From contig JACQJM010000276.1 in assembly GCA_016205045.1 (NCBI GenBank), forward strand, positions 1 through 5,645: 5,645 bases of DNA, in the 5' to 3' direction. Origin of the DNA: Elusimicrobiota bacterium (GTDB taxonomy: Bacteria; Elusimicrobiota; Elusimicrobia; JACQJN01). Positions 5,040 through 5,645 of this stretch are shown piece after piece (positions within the stretch are counted from its first letter, which is position 1; every line of letters starts with the position of its first letter). Below the pieces are notes generated by a model that was not told the DNA's origin, searched no databases, and saw nothing but the letters and a program-made list of their open reading frames with translations. A program made the translations under genes and the position numbers.

Positions 5040-5645
5040 ATGAAACATTTTACTTTTCCACTTGTTTTATCTGTGTTGATGGCAGGCACACCAGCAAGCT
5101 ATGCGAGAGAGGATGTTCCCACTCAAGCTGAATACGAGCAGGGCCTTCGTGCGGTGCAGTCCCAGGTTCGGGAGACTCGAGCCAATAAGGAACGGCGTGA
5201 GCGGGAGCAGAGAGAGCAGGAAAAAATGGCTCGGGCTAGATTGGAAATCCAGACTCGCATTATCTGCGGATTCACTGAGCAGCTATTTTTAGAGGCAGGG
5301 GGACAGGGAGTGGGAAGTGGTCAAATTAGGGAAGCGATGGAGCCGACTTTGTGGTCCCTGATCAAGCCTGCGGAACCTTCTCTCACTCCAGGAGCCAGAA
5401 GCTTGGTTCGGGATGTAAAACAGGATAGATTTGTAAGACTGGGAACGGGAGGACTGCTTGAGGAAGCTAAACTTTTGTTTGCCAGGCCCAACTATTCTCC
5501 ACGGGAAGTTGCGGATCGTCTCAATAGCGCCAAGTCTGCTTTGCTGGAACTTAAAGAAAGACTTCTGGACCTTTCTCTGGAAACTTCCTCCGGGCAAACT
5601 CTTCGCCAGAATGCGATGGGGACGATCAATAGCATTGTGGGGCGC
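5040..5645 (+). CDS. Exported helix-rich protein of unknown function, 3' end missing
   Basis: An ATG at 5040 opens a frame that stays open for 202 codons and runs off the right edge. Residues 1-22 are a clear signal peptide (MKHFTFPLVLSVLMAG, cleavage after ASYA), and no lipobox is present. Residues 28-72 are very rich in Glu, Arg and Gln (ETRANKERREREQREQEK) and should form a coiled coil or long charged helix. The rest (73-202) is mixed, mostly helix-like, with a Gly-rich turn (EAGGQGVGSGQ, 85-95), one cysteine (C76) and a second amphipathic segment (VADRLNSAKSALLELKERLLDL, 157-178). No enzymatic motif or named family is recognised. The mature protein should be periplasmic or exported. There is no Shine-Dalgarno before the ATG; an extended -10 promoter ends six bases upstream, which suggests a leaderless message. 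Its own promoter makes it probably separate from the PhoH gene. The alternative start at 5079 (ATG) would destroy the signal peptide. Confidence 0.8.
   Translation, partial: MKHFTFPLVLSVLMAGTPASYAREDVPTQAEYEQGLRAVQSQVRETRANKERREREQREQEKMARARLEIQTRIICGFTEQLFLEAGGQGVGSGQIREAMEPTLWSLIKPAEPSLTPGARSLVRDVKQDRFVRLGTGGLLEEAKLLFARPNYSPREVADRLNSAKSALLELKERLLDLSLETSSGQTLRQNAMGTINSIVGR

Noticed and set aside
5289..5597. Minus-strand open frame of 102 codons opposite the last gene
   Set aside because: Antisense to a frame with a signal peptide and its own promoter; Ser/Arg/Gln-rich with no recognisable features.

Overview
The window is about half G+C and densely coded. It comes from a Gram-negative (diderm) bacterium: one gene encodes a lipobox lipoprotein with an OmpA/MotB-type peptidoglycan-binding domain, and its neighbours encode exported or membrane-anchored proteins. 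The lineage cannot be fixed from the sequence. The style of the PhoH protein and the OmpA lipoprotein would suit a deltaproteobacterial-type or Nitrospirota-like organism, but that is only an impression.

Layout, left to right. Positions 1-187 hold no convincing gene for a protein. They are G+C-rich and full of inverted repeats, and read on the minus strand they resemble a structured RNA, possibly 6S RNA, that reaches or runs off the left edge. Three minus-strand genes follow, transcribed from right to left: an OmpA-family lipoprotein (2645-3412), a membrane-anchored protein with three probable Ig-like beta domains (1449-2588), and an exported HEAT-repeat/TPR protein (188-1438). The last two are tightly coupled, because the stop codon of the Ig-like gene lies in the ribosome binding site of the HEAT gene. 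The Ig-like gene also seems to have its own promoter in the 56-base gap before it.

A divergent control region at 3413-3610 separates this envelope cluster from a plus-strand PIN-PhoH gene (3611-4927), which encodes a predicted RNase fused to an RNA-dependent ATPase. After a 112-base gap with a small hairpin and a very good extended -10 promoter, a second plus-strand gene starts at 5040 and runs off the right end. It encodes an exported, helix-rich protein of unknown function, and its ATG sits almost exactly where transcription should begin, so its mRNA may be leaderless.

The left three genes plausibly work together in the envelope: one protein binds peptidoglycan from the outer membrane, one is anchored in the inner membrane and carries adhesive-type beta domains, and one is a soluble repeat scaffold. 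This is inferred from gene order and domain type only. I see no transposon, CRISPR array, phage gene or tRNA.
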